A stretch of 45,663 nucleotides of DNA from Microseira wollei NIES-4236 (GTDB taxonomy: Bacteria; Cyanobacteriota; Cyanobacteriia; Cyanobacteriales; Aerosakkonemataceae): contig NZ_BLAY01000076.1 of NCBI RefSeq assembly GCF_020521235.1, positions 1 through 45,663 on the forward strand, in the 5' to 3' direction. Shown piece by piece: positions 32,451 through 42,739 of the stretch (position 1 is its first letter; every line of letters starts with the position of its first letter). A program made the position numbers and the translations under genes. Under the pieces are notes generated by a model. That model saw only the letters and a program-made list of their open reading frames with translations, was not told the origin of the DNA and made no database searches.

Positions 32451-35027
32451 ATTTAAAAGCTGTTCAAACAACCCATACATATCTTGGGCAAATTTTTTCG
32501 GATTCCACAAGGGGGATAATGTTTCTGGTTGTTTGGATTGTACTAGCTGCTGTTGAATTTTTTGCCTTAAGTCGCTGTCTTTACCTAGTTTAACTCCCCA
32601 GTCTACGTACTCCTCCCAACTGTTAGCAATTCCTACTGAAATCCCCAGGGTTTGTAAGAAAGAATACCCCATGCGCGAAAGGTATTGTTCGCCAGTTCTG
32701 GTTACGATTGGCAAATTAAACCACAATGCTTCTAAATTGTGCGTCCCTCCATTATAAGGATAGGAATCTAGCAAAATATCTGCGATTTTATAGTTGGTGC
32801 GATGTTCTTCTTCGCTTTTTGTTACTAATAGATATTTAATTCTGTGTAACCCGACTCCGATGGCTTCGCATTCTTTTTTGTATGCTGCTTGAATTATTTC
32901 TATATCCCCTGTATGACCTTTATAAATCAATACGCTATCCTGGACTTGTTTGAGGATTTGCACCTGCGCTTTTATCAATTCTGCATTGAGTTTATACCCG
33001 GGAGAAACGCATAGGTAAACAACTTGATCTTCTGCTATTCTTAATCCTCTTCTGACATTTTTTCTATCTACTGGTAAGCATTCAAATCCTCCTACGGCGA
33101 CGAATGAATCTGGCATCCGAATTAACTGTTCGCGGTAGTATTCTTCCACGCCTTCTGGTTGGGTGTGCGCGTCGCCAAGAAAGTAATTTTTCTCTGAGGT
33201 AAACGGTGCTTCAAATCCTAACCAAGATAAGCACAGGCGCGCGGGTTGTTGATGGATAATATCGACTTGCAGCGGGATGGTTATTGAGTCCAACTCAATC
33301 AGTACATCCAACTCATCTTGCAATATTTGCTCGATGATTTCTTTTCCGTCTGCATTTCCATTGCTAAATTTACTCGGTTTGTAAAATTTTGTTGCTACCT
33401 TTTCAAATAGCTGGGTTCGGTCGTCGGGTTCATATTGGCTGGTAGAATACAAATATAAATGAGGCGTCAGTTTGGATAGTTCTTGGATGATATCGGCACT
33501 GCACCAACTGACGGAATGTCTGCGAAAATGAGCGGAAAGAAAGCCAATTTTTAACTGACCTTGGCGAGGATTTTGGGGTAGATTAATAGGTGAGTAGGCT
33601 TTAGCAATCAGTTGTGCATATTGTTCGCCAATGAATTTGGATAGTTTACTATTGGCGGATCTATTATCGCGCAAGTAGTTGAGGTTAAATAATAAATGGG
33701 CATAGAGACTGGTTATTTCTGGTTCGCTTAATTCGGCATTATAAATTAATCGTTCTATTTCTAAAAATTTCTCTTGGGCGATTTGATGCAAGGCGGATTT
33801 GAGATAAACGTTAATAAAGGTTGTGGTAGCAATTATTTTGGCGGTTTCGCCACAATTTTGCAGATGGGTTTCGGCGGCTTTTCTTAAATGATCTAAAGAA
33901 TTATGGCTGAGCAGTATAATCGAATTATTAATTAATTCCGATATGCCGAGATCGGCGGCTAAAAGGTTGGGGTTTATTTCTAATGCTTTTTGGTAGTTGT
34001 TTAATGCGGCGTCGAACTGATTTATGTTGCATCGATCTGATTGTTTAAATTGCCGATACAGTGCGACCCCCAGGTTGCTATAAGCTTCTGCATTGTTGGG
34101 TTGCAGTTCCAGCACTTTTTGGAAAGCAGCGATCGCTTGATATATTTTCCCTTGTTGTAGCAGTGCCGTTCCGAAGTTAAAATGGGCTTCTACAGCATCA
34201 GGTTGCATTTGAATTACTTTCTGATATTGCGCGATCGCCTCATCAAATTTTTCTCGCCCAATCAGCAGGTTTCCTAATTTGGCATAAGCTTCTAAGTAGT
34301 CTGGTTTTAATTCCAACGCTTTGTTAAATTGAGCGATCGCATCATCTAATCTGTCTTCTTTTTGCAGCACTGTTCCCAAGTTAAGATACCCTAAGGCAAA
34401 GTCGGGTTTGATTTGAATCGCCCGTTGGTAATTGTCCATCGCTTCGGCAAATTTCCCCACTTGCGCGCACATCGTTCCCCGATCGTTGATTGCTTCGGCG
34501 CTAAACTGTTGTGGGTTGCATTCTGCGGCTTTTTGCCAACATGCGATCGCTTCAGAAAATCGCTTTACTTTGTTTAAGGCGTTTCCCAGATTCCAGTGTA
34601 CTGCGGCTAGGTTGGGTTTGATTTCGATCGCTTTTTGGAAATAAGGGATGGCTTTTTCCATTTGTCCCTGTATCCCCAGCATACTCCCAAGATTGGCATA
34701 TGCTTCGGCAAATTGCGGCTCGATTTCTACTGCTTTGGTGTATGCTCGAATTGCTTGCTCAATTTTGCCTCCTGCTTGTAAGGCGTTGCCTAAATTTTTG
34801 TAGGCGGCGGCTAAATTTGGTTGTAACTTTAGGGCATTTTGGCACGATGAGATCGCTTCTGCTATTTTCCCTTGCGCTAAATAAATTTCCCCCAGTTGGT
34901 TGTATGCTAAGGCGTTGTTTGGTTCAATTTTCAGCGCTTTTTGGTAATTGGCGATCGCTTCATCCAATTTGCCTTGTTCTTTCAGGGAGTTACCTGTTTC
35001 GATGTAGGTTTTAGCCGAGGGATTCAT
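32445..35027 (-). CDS. TPR protein with O-GlcNAc-transferase-like C-domain
   Basis: This 860-residue protein has eight or more 34-residue TPR repeats over about residues 1-350 (AYNQLGEIYLAQGKIAEAIS, AYKNLGNALQAGGKIEQAIR and others). A linker follows, then a GT41-type catalytic region starting near residue 480 (KIGFLSAHFRRHSVSW). Visible blocks are LIELDSITIPLQVDIIHQQP, RLCLSWLGFEAP, FLGDAHTQPEGVEEYYREQL and ADILLDSYPYNGGTHNLEAL, then LPIVTRTGEQYLSRMG. The last blocks bind the UDP-sugar in SPINDLY/OGT enzymes. The enzyme may glycosylate proteins or a surface polymer; the substrate is unknown. The stop lies inside a TTACCCA heptamer array. Confidence 0.9.
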   Translation of the reverse strand: MNPSAKTYIETGNSLKEQGKLDEAIANYQKALKIEPNNALAYNQLGEIYLAQGKIAEAISSCQNALKLQPNLAAAYKNLGNALQAGGKIEQAIRAYTKAVEIEPQFAEAYANLGSMLGIQGQMEKAIPYFQKAIEIKPNLAAVHWNLGNALNKVKRFSEAIACWQKAAECNPQQFSAEAINDRGTMCAQVGKFAEAMDNYQRAIQIKPDFALGYLNLGTVLQKEDRLDDAIAQFNKALELKPDYLEAYAKLGNLLIGREKFDEAIAQYQKVIQMQPDAVEAHFNFGTALLQQGKIYQAIAAFQKVLELQPNNAEAYSNLGVALYRQFKQSDRCNINQFDAALNNYQKALEINPNLLAADLGISELINNSIILLSHNSLDHLRKAAETHLQNCGETAKIIATTTFINVYLKSALHQIAQEKFLEIERLIYNAELSEPEITSLYAHLLFNLNYLRDNRSANSKLSKFIGEQYAQLIAKAYSPINLPQNPRQGQLKIGFLSAHFRRHSVSWCSADIIQELSKLTPHLYLYSTSQYEPDDRTQLFEKVATKFYKPSKFSNGNADGKEIIEQILQDELDVLIELDSITIPLQVDIIHQQPARLCLSWLGFEAPFTSEKNYFLGDAHTQPEGVEEYYREQLIRMPDSFVAVGGFECLPVDRKNVRRGLRIAEDQVVYLCVSPGYKLNAELIKAQVQILKQVQDSVLIYKGHTGDIEIIQAAYKKECEAIGVGLHRIKYLLVTKSEEEHRTNYKIADILLDSYPYNGGTHNLEALWFNLPIVTRTGEQYLSRMGYSFLQTLGISVGIANSWEEYVDWGVKLGKDSDLRQKIQQQLVQSKQPETLSPLWNPKKFAQDMYGLFEQLLNG

Positions 35028-35211
35028 CTGCTGTCTTGGGTGCTGTCTATTTTGGGGCTGGTGTTTATTTTACCCTACTATGCTTCGATTACGTTCTTTT
35101 TTTAATCAACCGCGAAGACGCGATAGCGAAGCGAAACGCGCTAGCGTTTTAGAACGCGAAGAAGAGGAGGAAGATAGAGACTGTTTGCTGGCGTATTTGA
35201 TATTGGGTCTA
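35028..35211. other. Gap with a GCGAAGCG/CGCTAGCG palindromic stretch
   Basis: CGCGATAGCGAAGCGAAACG then CGCTAGCG (about 35110-35143) is one of the short dispersed repeats of filamentous cyanobacteria. No gene is seen. Confidence 0.5.
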
Positions 35212-37080
35212 TTACAAGAGCATTGCTGCTACGACAAAGGTGATTAGAATTGCGTTGTAGATAGCATGATCTGCTGTACTTGCTTCTACTCCTGCTTCTT
35301 GTGCCATTTTTTCATCGTTTGTTTGTTTTAAGTTCTTGTCGTGGATGTATTTATAACGGCAAGCAAATAAAAATCCGGGCAGAATCAGTACAAATCCGGC
35401 GAAAATTGGAATTCCTACTAGAATGTGGACTAAGCCAAATTGAGTTGAACGTATTAATATTTGCTTCCAGGTGTTAGCTCCTTGGCGAAATATTTTTTCT
35501 TCAAAATTAGCCCAAAATGGCACGAGTAACATTAAAATTATCCAAATTCCGACCGTGATAATCAGCGAATAGTCAATGTTAGCTTCTAGGGAGTTTTTAT
35601 TTTCGATAGCCTCTTTTACAGGTTGGACTTTGGTCGAATTTTCTGAGGGTGGTACGTTTTTAGGTGTGTTCGCTGCTTGCGGCTTTTTTTCTAAGGGTGG
35701 TGCTATTTTAGGTACGTTCGCTGCTTGCGGTTTTTTTTCTAATGGTGGTGCTATTTTAGGTTTCTCCACCTCTTGGGATGGTTTAATCTTCTGGACTGTG
35801 GTTATTGGTTGAAATACTAAATTACCTGAATTACCAAAAACTGCGCTCGCCCATCCCCATCGCATAATTGGAGGAACAACTGAAGCTACTGCTACAAATG
35901 TAATGAGGGTGATAATCAGTATTAAAAATGATCGTATGTAAGTAATAATTCCCCTTCTATAAATTTGCCAAACAAACTTTAAGTTGGTTCGGTTTAGCCA
36001 GAGTTCCCAAATAAATAAGCAAAGAATTCCCACGGAAAAGACTACAGACAATGTTTCTTGCAAGACCATCATCCCAGCCCCTTTGGCATATGTATTTATT
36101 ATAATAATAGCCAAGAATCCGATTAAAAGGTATTTGACAGAATATAGAATCGTCTTCAAGTCCCGCCAGAGGGTTTTTCTTTTAGTTGGATGAGCAATGT
36201 GGTTGAAAAATTTGCCGCTTAGGATTAAGATAATCAGTTTGTACAAAGCAGGAGCAGGATAGTCTGGTTGGAGTGACAAGGCTTTTTCAAAGCAAGCGAT
36301 CGCCTCCTCGTATCGACGGAACTTAGTCAGCATATAACCCCGCGCATACCAAGCTTGGGAATGCCAAAATTCCTGAGAATTGGGTTTAATTTCTAATGCC
36401 TTTTGAAAACAATCAAGCGCCAGTTCGTTCTTGCCTAATCGCAACAACAAGAGGCCGCGATTATACCACGATCTGGCATAGTCGGGTTGAATTTCCAAAG
36501 CTTTTTCAAAGCAAGCCAGTGCTGCTTGACGGCGATTTGATAGTAAACCGCGAACGTTCCAAGCTTCGTGGCTATCTGGTTTAAGTTCTAAAGCTTTGTC
36601 GCAGCTAGATAATGCTTGCTTGCGGCGGTTTAATCTACTGAGAATGTAAGCGCGATCGCACCAAGATTTATAATAATCGGGATTAATTTTAATCGCTTTG
36701 TCGCAACAAGCTAAGCCTTCTTTGTGGCGACCTAAAATACTCAAACAATAGCCTTTTTCCCTCAAAGCTTCGCAGCAGTCTGGTTTCCAATCAATCGCTT
36801 TATCGTAAGCTGCGATCGCATCTTTATAGCGGCCTAAATTAGACAAAGCCACGCCCTGATGATACCAAACTTCCCCAGCGTCGGGGATGAATTCTAGGGA
36901 TCGATCGTACAATGCGATCGCTAACTGATAATTTCCCGAATTAGCCAAGTGTAAACCTTCGTGAAACAGCAACAGCGCCTTCAAAGCAACGGGGACATTT
37001 TCATCAACCAGTTGCGCTTGGCGTTCCTCTGGAGTCAGACTCGAATAGGAAAATTCGGAAAAATCTCGATCTTGGTTCAT
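35212..37080 (-). CDS. TPR protein fused to a CPBP (Abi/CAAX) intramembrane protease
   Basis: The first 280 or so residues of this 622-residue protein are TPR repeats (VWYHQGVALSNLGRYKDAIA and six or more similar). Two hydrophobic segments follow near 305-350, then more near 370-400. A Pro/Lys linker contains two 16-residue repeats (PKIAPPLEKKPQAAN). The C-terminal third holds the CPBP protease motifs: FEEKIFRQG (EExxxR) near 526, FGLVHILVG (FxxxH) near 552 and HAIYNA (HxxxN) near 605. All catalytic glutamates and histidines seem intact. These enzymes process prenylated or membrane proteins and often act in peptide-bacteriocin self-immunity. TPR on the same chain suggests substrate recruitment. 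The fusion is by inference a single protein, since no stop separates the parts. Confidence 0.87.
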   Translation of the reverse strand: MNQDRDFSEFSYSSLTPEERQAQLVDENVPVALKALLLFHEGLHLANSGNYQLAIALYDRSLEFIPDAGEVWYHQGVALSNLGRYKDAIAAYDKAIDWKPDCCEALREKGYCLSILGRHKEGLACCDKAIKINPDYYKSWCDRAYILSRLNRRKQALSSCDKALELKPDSHEAWNVRGLLSNRRQAALACFEKALEIQPDYARSWYNRGLLLLRLGKNELALDCFQKALEIKPNSQEFWHSQAWYARGYMLTKFRRYEEAIACFEKALSLQPDYPAPALYKLIILILSGKFFNHIAHPTKRKTLWRDLKTILYSVKYLLIGFLAIIIINTYAKGAGMMVLQETLSVVFSVGILCLFIWELWLNRTNLKFVWQIYRRGIITYIRSFLILIITLITFVAVASVVPPIMRWGWASAVFGNSGNLVFQPITTVQKIKPSQEVEKPKIAPPLEKKPQAANVPKIAPPLEKKPQAANTPKNVPPSENSTKVQPVKEAIENKNSLEANIDYSLIITVGIWIILMLLVPFWANFEEKIFRQGANTWKQILIRSTQFGLVHILVGIPIFAGFVLILPGFLFACRYKYIHDKNLKQTNDEKMAQEAGVEASTADHAIYNAILITFVVAAMLL

Positions 37081-37188
37081 GGCACGGGGCGGTCAAATAG
37101 TAGACTAACTTAGGCAGCGTAGGATGAACGACAACCTTTCGCCATCCTAGCCTATAGACCGTGGTTGTACCGCAAAAGGAGTGTTGAA

Positions 37189-37902
37189 ATGAGCGCAGAA
37201 GTGAACCCCACCACATTGATGAAGCAACAAGTTGGCAAAGCCGCGAGCGATCGCGTCCAATCTGGTTCTATAGTGGGGCTAGGAACCGGGTCAACCACTG
37301 CCTATGCGATTCAGTACATAGGAGAACGCCTCAAGTCTGGGGAATTAAAAGACATTGTAGGCATCCCGACCTCGTTTCAAGCAGAAGTCTTGGCGAGACA
37401 ATACGGGATTCCTTTAACGACTCTCGATGTCGTTGACCATATCGATATTGCCATCGATGGCGCCGACGAAGTAGACCCCCAACTCAATTTAATCAAAGGT
37501 GGCGGCGCCGCCCACACCCGCGAGAAAATAGTCGATTGTTTGGCAGAGCAGTTTATCGTTGTCGTAGATAGCTCTAAATTGGTAGACAAACTCGGTTCGG
37601 TTTTTGCCGTACCCGTGGAAGTTTTGCCGTTAGCTTATGCACCCGTCATGCGTGCAATTGAAAAATTAGGCGGCAAACCAGAACTGCGAATGGGTGTGAA
37701 AAAAGCTGGGCCAGTAATTACCGATCAAGGCAATATGGTAATCGATGCCAAATTTGACAACATCGACGACCCTGCTGGGTTAGAAAAAACCTTGAATAAC
37801 ATTCCCGGAGTGTTAGAAAACGGCTTATTTGTTGGCGTCACCAACTTAGTTTTAGTCGGCGAAGTCATAGACGGAAAACCCAACGTGCGCGAGATTTCCT
37901 AG
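37189..37902 (+). CDS. rpiA: Ribose-5-phosphate isomerase A
   Basis: RpiA interconverts ribose-5-phosphate and ribulose-5-phosphate in the Calvin and pentose-phosphate cycles. This 237-residue, normal-length protein has [13 protein letters not shown] (phosphate loop), [12 protein letters not shown] with the catalytic Asp, [13 protein letters not shown] with the catalytic Glu/Lys, and the C-terminal [16 protein letters not shown] chose ATG 37189, preceded by AAAAGGAGTGTTG. A terminator-like hairpin follows at 37911-37945. It is divergent from the TPR-protease gene. Confidence 0.97.
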   Translation: MSAEVNPTTLMKQQVGKAASDRVQSGSIVGLGTGSTTAYAIQYIGERLKSGELKDIVGIPTSFQAEVLARQYGIPLTTLDVVDHIDIAIDGADEVDPQLNLIKGGGAAHTREKIVDCLAEQFIVVVDSSKLVDKLGSVFAVPVEVLPLAYAPVMRAIEKLGGKPELRMGVKKAGPVITDQGNMVIDAKFDNIDDPAGLEKTLNNIPGVLENGLFVGVTNLVLVGEVIDGKPNVREIS

Positions 37903-37910
37903 TTTGAACC

Positions 37911-37945
37911 AAGAAACCCGGTTTTTCTAAAAAACCGGGTTTCTT
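37911..37945 (+). terminator. Rho-independent-like terminator after rpiA
   Basis: The stem AAGAAACCCGGTTTTT (from 37911) and its partner AAAAACCGGGTTTCTT (to 37945) have a short loop. The stem core GAAACCCGG is a repeat found elsewhere, so it may be a repeat recruited as a terminator. Confidence 0.65.
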
Positions 37946-37968
37946 GAGCAATGAAAGTTTTATTGCCC

Positions 37969-38601
37969 ATGAAAAAGCCAATCATTTACTCTTTCGCCTT
38001 CTTCACAACCCTATCGGTACAAGCTAGGGAAATCAATCCTAATGGTTCCCCGCCAAGACAAGAACAAGGTTGGAGTTTATGGCGACCCAATTCTGAAATA
38101 GAAAAAGCCGGGTTTGATGCGGGATTTTCTAATATGGAATTGGGAGGATATTTAGACTTTGAAAACGCTTGTAAGACAAATCCAACAGTTGGTAATTCGT
38201 CTATTAACTCAAGTTGCTAGTTATCTCTCTGGGAGCGGCTAATGGCGTTCCCAGGCAGGAGCCTGGGAACGAGGCTAATGGCTAATGTCAGTAAAAATCC
38301 AAGATTAGCAATTAGCAATTAGCCATTAGCAACGGCGAAGTTTATAACTAGCAACTTGCAAAACGTTAATTGTCTCCGGGTCAATTCGCCTACGGGTTTA
38401 GCGATTCGATCCGAACCTAGAAATAATTCTAGAGCATTGGGAAGAGTTGCCAACGGTCCCACGGTTAGACCTAATAGTTTTCCGGCTTCCATTGTAGAAG
38501 CTGATGGGGAAAATTGGATTGCTATTACTTCTCCCAGACCAGGATGGGTTTCTGATGGTAAACCCACCAGTCAGGGAAATTTCAGGTTGTGCAACCGTTA
38601 G
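37969..38601 (+). pseudogene. Secreted SH3b-domain protein gene split by a MITE-like element
   Basis: The 5' part (37969 to about 38206) encodes a signal peptide (MKKPIIYSFAFFTTLSVQA) and 65 further residues (QEQGWSLWRPNSEIEKAGFD onward). The 3' part (about 38360-38601) encodes a bacterial SH3 domain: NCLRVNSPTGLAIRSEP, LGRVANGPTV, NWIAITSPRPGWVS, ending NLxxCNR-like (FRLCNR). Between them lies a 160-bp element that brings stop codons. Without the element the two parts read as one ordinary secreted SH3b protein of about 160 residues. So the gene is interrupted, probably recently. Confidence 0.8.
38207..38366. mobile_element. MITE-like element inside the SH3b gene
   Basis: The left end ACTCAAGTTGCTAGTTATCT and the right end ATAACTAGCAACTTGC match the copies at 31.9 and 43.2 kb. 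The internal order is also the same: GTTCCCAGGC hairpin, then ATTAGCA/CCATTAG heptamers. The right tip is altered (GCAAAACGT instead of GCGT). Target duplication is not clear at this copy. Confidence 0.78.
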
Positions 38602-38785
38602 GATATCGAACAACTCGCCCAATCTGCCAATCAATCCGACCCTCCCGAATCGCCCTTCAGTGATGTTACTGAGCGACGCCCACCACAACCCCTCAACTGA
38701 TAACCTTTTTTCAGGGTTTATACTGAATAGAGATGCCATCTTTGGATAGCACCTCACACACTGTTGATCGGGGAAAACCGTAAAA

Positions 38786-41700
38786 ATGCCTATCTTTAAC
38801 GGAACTATTGATACCGATTTTTTAGATGGTACACCCGATGCCGACACCCTGATCGGATTTGCAGGCAACGATACCATTTTTGGTCGCGAAGCAAATGACC
38901 TGCTCAAGGGTGAGGAAGGAGATGACCTGCTCAACGGTAATCAAAATGAAGATACGGTCATTGGTGGTGAAGGAAACGACTGGGTGCGGGGAGGTAAAGA
39001 CAACGATCAGCTATTTGGCGACGCCGGTAACGACACCCTCCACGGGGACAGGGGAAACGATACTGCGTTTGGCGGTGATGGGAATGATTTGTTATTTGGC
39101 GACACTGGAGTCGAAGCCAATTTTACCGGAAATGGTAACGATGTCCTTTATGGTCAATTGGGAATTGATACTCTGTTTGGGTTAGGCGGAAACGACCAGC
39201 TATTTGGTGGCGATCGCGACGATCTCTTGTCCGCTAACAAAGGCAATGATATCGTCTTTGGCGGGGATGGCAACGACTTAATCCGGGGAGGTAAAGACAA
39301 CGACTTGTTATTTGGCGACGCCGGTAACGATATTATCTACGGTGACTTGGGTGCAGATACACTAACCGGCGGCGAAGGCAACGACACTTTTGTCATCGGC
39401 AGGCGTTTTGACGTTCCCGGTTTTCGCACCACAGGCGGTTTAAATATTGCCGACGCCGACAGCATTATAGACTTTACCAAAGGTCAGGACTCCTTTGAAT
39501 TAATTGGAGGTGTGACTTTTGAAGACCTGAATATTTTTAACGGCAGCGGCACATATACTGGCAATACAATTATTCAGGATAAATTTACCGGCGAGTATTT
39601 AGCAATTCTCAAAGGAATTAACGCCAGCACTTTTACCGAACCCGCTCCGATTCCACTCGTAATTACACCAACTTCAAACGGCATTTTACAATTTAGCGCC
39701 CCGACATTCAGTATTAATGAAGATGGCACGCCGGTTGCTGCGGTGACTATTACCCGCACAGATGGCAGCAGCGGCGCTATCTCGGTGCAGGTACTTGTTA
39801 ACGGTGGCAGTTCCATAGGGGGTGCGCCTCCTTTAGCAGCGCCCAAAGATTACGATAATAGTTTTATTACCGTTAATTGGACAGATGGAGATACATCTGC
39901 CAAAACCGTCACCGTTCCTATCTTTAACGATACAGAAGTTGAAGGTAATGAAACGGTTAATTTAACCTTGGAATCCCCTACAGGCGGAGCAACAATTGGG
40001 ACGCAAAATACTGCCGTTCTCACAATTTTAGATAACGACACCCAATCAAGACTAACCCCAGGTACTTTATCCTTTACTTCTGCTAACTATAGCGAGCGGG
40101 AAGGAAATAGCGGCACGACCAATAAAATTGTTGCCACAATTCAACGCACGGGTGCCAGCGATCGCCTTGTCACCGTACAAGTGCAACTCGGTGCAGGTAG
40201 CACGGCAACTTTGAATGATTTTACTAACAATTTGCCGATTACTGTTACCTTTAATCCTGGGGAAAACTCCAAAGATGTCGAACTGCCCATTATTGGGGAT
40301 ACGATTGCGGAAGAAGACGATCCGATTAATTTGCAATTAATCAATCCTACAGGTGGGGCAAGTTTAGGAACTCAGCAAACGGCAACTTATACGATTATTG
40401 ACGATGATATTGCTGCCACCGACCCAGAGATTGAGGTATTAGATGGAGAAGCTAACATTGCCGATGGTAAGGGTTCTGTTAAGTTCGGTAGCACTACAGT
40501 TGGCAAAGATATTACCAAAAGCTTTACTGTCAAGAATATCGGGAATGCTGACCTTAATCTGAGTAGGATTAATTTACCGAATGGCTTTAGTTTGGCGAGT
40601 GGTTTTGCCAGTTCCACTTTAGCGGCAGGGACCCAAACTACTTTCTCAGTAAAACTCGATGCCAGTGCGACTGGAACCCCCAGCGGTACATTGTCATTTG
40701 GCAACAACGATAGGGATGAAAATCCTTTTGATTTTACGCTTGCAGGTACGGTAACTGACGTTACAGTGCCAGAAATTGAAGTTTTAGATGAGGAAAATAA
40801 GATTACCGATGGCACAACCACAGCAATTGATTTCGGCATTACTAATGTTGGCACTGCGGTTACTAGAACCTTCACGGTGAGGAATATAGGTTCTGAAACT
40901 TTAAACCTCTTAGACCGCAATTTGCCCGATGGTTTCAGTTGGGTAGGAAAGCTTCCTAGCAGTATTGCTCCTGGTGGTAGTGCTACGTTTGAAGTGCAAC
41001 TGAATGCTACTAATGCTGGCACTTTCAATGGCACGCTACTATTTACTAACAACGACAAGGATGAAAGTCCGTTTGATTTTCCGATTGCAGGGATTGTTGA
41101 ACCACCCCCAACGGTTAGCATCACCGCCACCGATGCAGAAGCAGCGGAAGTTGGCGGGAATACCGGGACTTATCGCATTACGCGCACTGGTAATACGGGG
41201 AATGCTTTGACGGTAAATCTGGCAATTGATGACAGCAGTACTGTTACCAGTAATGCGGGTGGTGCTTTCGGTGTTGATTACAATTTCAGCGTTAGTGGTG
41301 GTGGCAGTATTTCAGGAACGGGTGCAAATCGAAGTTTAATTATTCCTGTTGGACAATCTTCGGTGGATGTGACTCTCACGCCTGTAGATGACGAACATGC
41401 CGAGGCGGATGAAACGCTGAAATTGAATTTGGCATCTGGTAGTTACACGATTGATGGAACAAATAATAATGCGACGGTAACGATTGCTGCTAACGACACG
41501 GTGGTAATCAATACAAAGGATTCTGTAGATAATTATGCGCTGCGAGAAGGGTCGTTGCGACAAGCGATGTTGAATGCGATCGCAAGTCCTGGTGCTGATC
41601 TGATCGCTTTCGCTGGTGCAGGCGCATCGGGAACGATTAATCTGACAGCAGCACTGCCAGAAATTAGCGGTCCTCACGCTAATAACACCACGATTAATGC

Positions 41701-42739
41701 CCCGGGCGCAAACACCCTAACTGTGCGACGGGATACAGGGGGAGATTACCGGATTTTTACCGTCCGTAACGGCGTGAATGCTGCTTTTTCTAACTTAAAT
41801 ATTGCCAATGGTCGTGCAAACGATGGTGCCGGCATCCTCAACGAAGGTGGTACAGTCACCATCACTAACAGCAACTTCTCCGGCAACATAGCAAATAATC
41901 AAGGTGGTGCCATCCTCAACGAAGGTGGCACAGTCAGCGTCACTAACAGCAAACTCTCCGGCAACATGGCGGCAAACGTTGGTAGCGGCATCCTCAACGA
42001 AGGTGGCAGAGTCAGTGTGACTAACACCACTATTTCCACTAACAACGCGCCAAACTTTTTTGGTAGCAGCATCACAAATTTCCGCGGTGCATTCAGCATC
42101 GCTAACAGCGTTCTCTCTGGCAACCCAACCAGTCTTAACAGAGGCATTCATAATAATTTTGGCGCCACGTTAGATATTACCAACAGCACTATCTTTGGCA
42201 ACCACGTGACATTCGATTCTGTCAACATCGATAGCGGCAAAGGCGCTGGCATCTTTAATGCCAACAACAGCAGCGTGAATATTAGTAACAGCACCATCTC
42301 CGGCAACAGTGCAACCGAAGGCGCTGGTGTCTTTAATTTAGCAGGTACGGTGAGTGCCAAAAACACCATAATCGCTGGTAATACCGCCTCCAATCTCCCT
42401 GATTTGGGTGGCACCCTCACCTCACAGGGTTACAACCTGATTGGCAATCCCTCTACCGCTATCATCACTGGGGATATTACTGGCAATATCCTCAATGTTG
42501 ATGCCAAACTTGGCGCGTTGCAAGATAACGGTGGTGCGACGCAGACAATCGCACTACTTCCAGGCAGTCCGGCGATTAATGCCGGCGATCCTAACTTTGC
42601 GCCACCACCAGAAACCGATCAGCGGGGGACGGGATTTGCTCGCATCAGAGTTGGTAGGATTGATATCGGAGCATTTGAGTCTGACTTCTCTCCTATCGGC
42701 GACCCAACCTTAATCGGAATGCCATTTTTGCTGCCGTAG
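38786..42739 (+). CDS. Giant surface protein: RTX, Calx-beta and beta-helix domains
   Basis: This 1317-residue protein has modules in order. RTX nonapeptides (GGxGNDxLxG) cover about residues 10-200. Two Calx-beta-like domains follow (about 310-540, with TFSINEDGTPVAAVTIT and YSEREGNSGTTNKIVATIQR). Two choice-of-anchor-D/ASH-like domains (about 550-770) have VKNIGNADLNLSRINLP and VRNIGSETLNL. A third Calx-beta domain lies near 775-895. A right-handed beta-helix near 920-1230 repeats GAGILNEGGTVTITNSNFSG. The end matches the choice-of-anchor-Q/POMP pattern (LLPGSPAINAGDP, DIGAFESD). There is no signal peptide, so type I secretion is likely. It is probably an adhesion or matrix protein. It is a long frame in a repeat-rich context, but domain content leaves no doubt it is real. 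Confidence 0.93.
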   Translation: MPIFNGTIDTDFLDGTPDADTLIGFAGNDTIFGREANDLLKGEEGDDLLNGNQNEDTVIGGEGNDWVRGGKDNDQLFGDAGNDTLHGDRGNDTAFGGDGNDLLFGDTGVEANFTGNGNDVLYGQLGIDTLFGLGGNDQLFGGDRDDLLSANKGNDIVFGGDGNDLIRGGKDNDLLFGDAGNDIIYGDLGADTLTGGEGNDTFVIGRRFDVPGFRTTGGLNIADADSIIDFTKGQDSFELIGGVTFEDLNIFNGSGTYTGNTIIQDKFTGEYLAILKGINASTFTEPAPIPLVITPTSNGILQFSAPTFSINEDGTPVAAVTITRTDGSSGAISVQVLVNGGSSIGGAPPLAAPKDYDNSFITVNWTDGDTSAKTVTVPIFNDTEVEGNETVNLTLESPTGGATIGTQNTAVLTILDNDTQSRLTPGTLSFTSANYSEREGNSGTTNKIVATIQRTGASDRLVTVQVQLGAGSTATLNDFTNNLPITVTFNPGENSKDVELPIIGDTIAEEDDPINLQLINPTGGASLGTQQTATYTIIDDDIAATDPEIEVLDGEANIADGKGSVKFGSTTVGKDITKSFTVKNIGNADLNLSRINLPNGFSLASGFASSTLAAGTQTTFSVKLDASATGTPSGTLSFGNNDRDENPFDFTLAGTVTDVTVPEIEVLDEENKITDGTTTAIDFGITNVGTAVTRTFTVRNIGSETLNLLDRNLPDGFSWVGKLPSSIAPGGSATFEVQLNATNAGTFNGTLLFTNNDKDESPFDFPIAGIVEPPPTVSITATDAEAAEVGGNTGTYRITRTGNTGNALTVNLAIDDSSTVTSNAGGAFGVDYNFSVSGGGSISGTGANRSLIIPVGQSSVDVTLTPVDDEHAEADETLKLNLASGSYTIDGTNNNATVTIAANDTVVINTKDSVDNYALREGSLRQAMLNAIASPGADLIAFAGAGASGTINLTAALPEISGPHANNTTINAPGANTLTVRRDTGGDYRIFTVRNGVNAAFSNLNIANGRANDGAGILNEGGTVTITNSNFSGNIANNQGGAILNEGGTVSVTNSKLSGNMAANVGSGILNEGGRVSVTNTTISTNNAPNFFGSSITNFRGAFSIANSVLSGNPTSLNRGIHNNFGATLDITNSTIFGNHVTFDSVNIDSGKGAGIFNANNSSVNISNSTISGNSATEGAGVFNLAGTVSAKNTIIAGNTASNLPDLGGTLTSQGYNLIGNPSTAIITGDITGNILNVDAKLGALQDNGGATQTIALLPGSPAINAGDPNFAPPPETDQRGTGFARIRVGRIDIGAFESDFSPIGDPTLIGMPFLLP

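Noticed and set aside
41795-42420. Minus-strand frames within the giant surface protein gene
   Set aside because: They are shadows of the beta-helix repeats on the plus strand.
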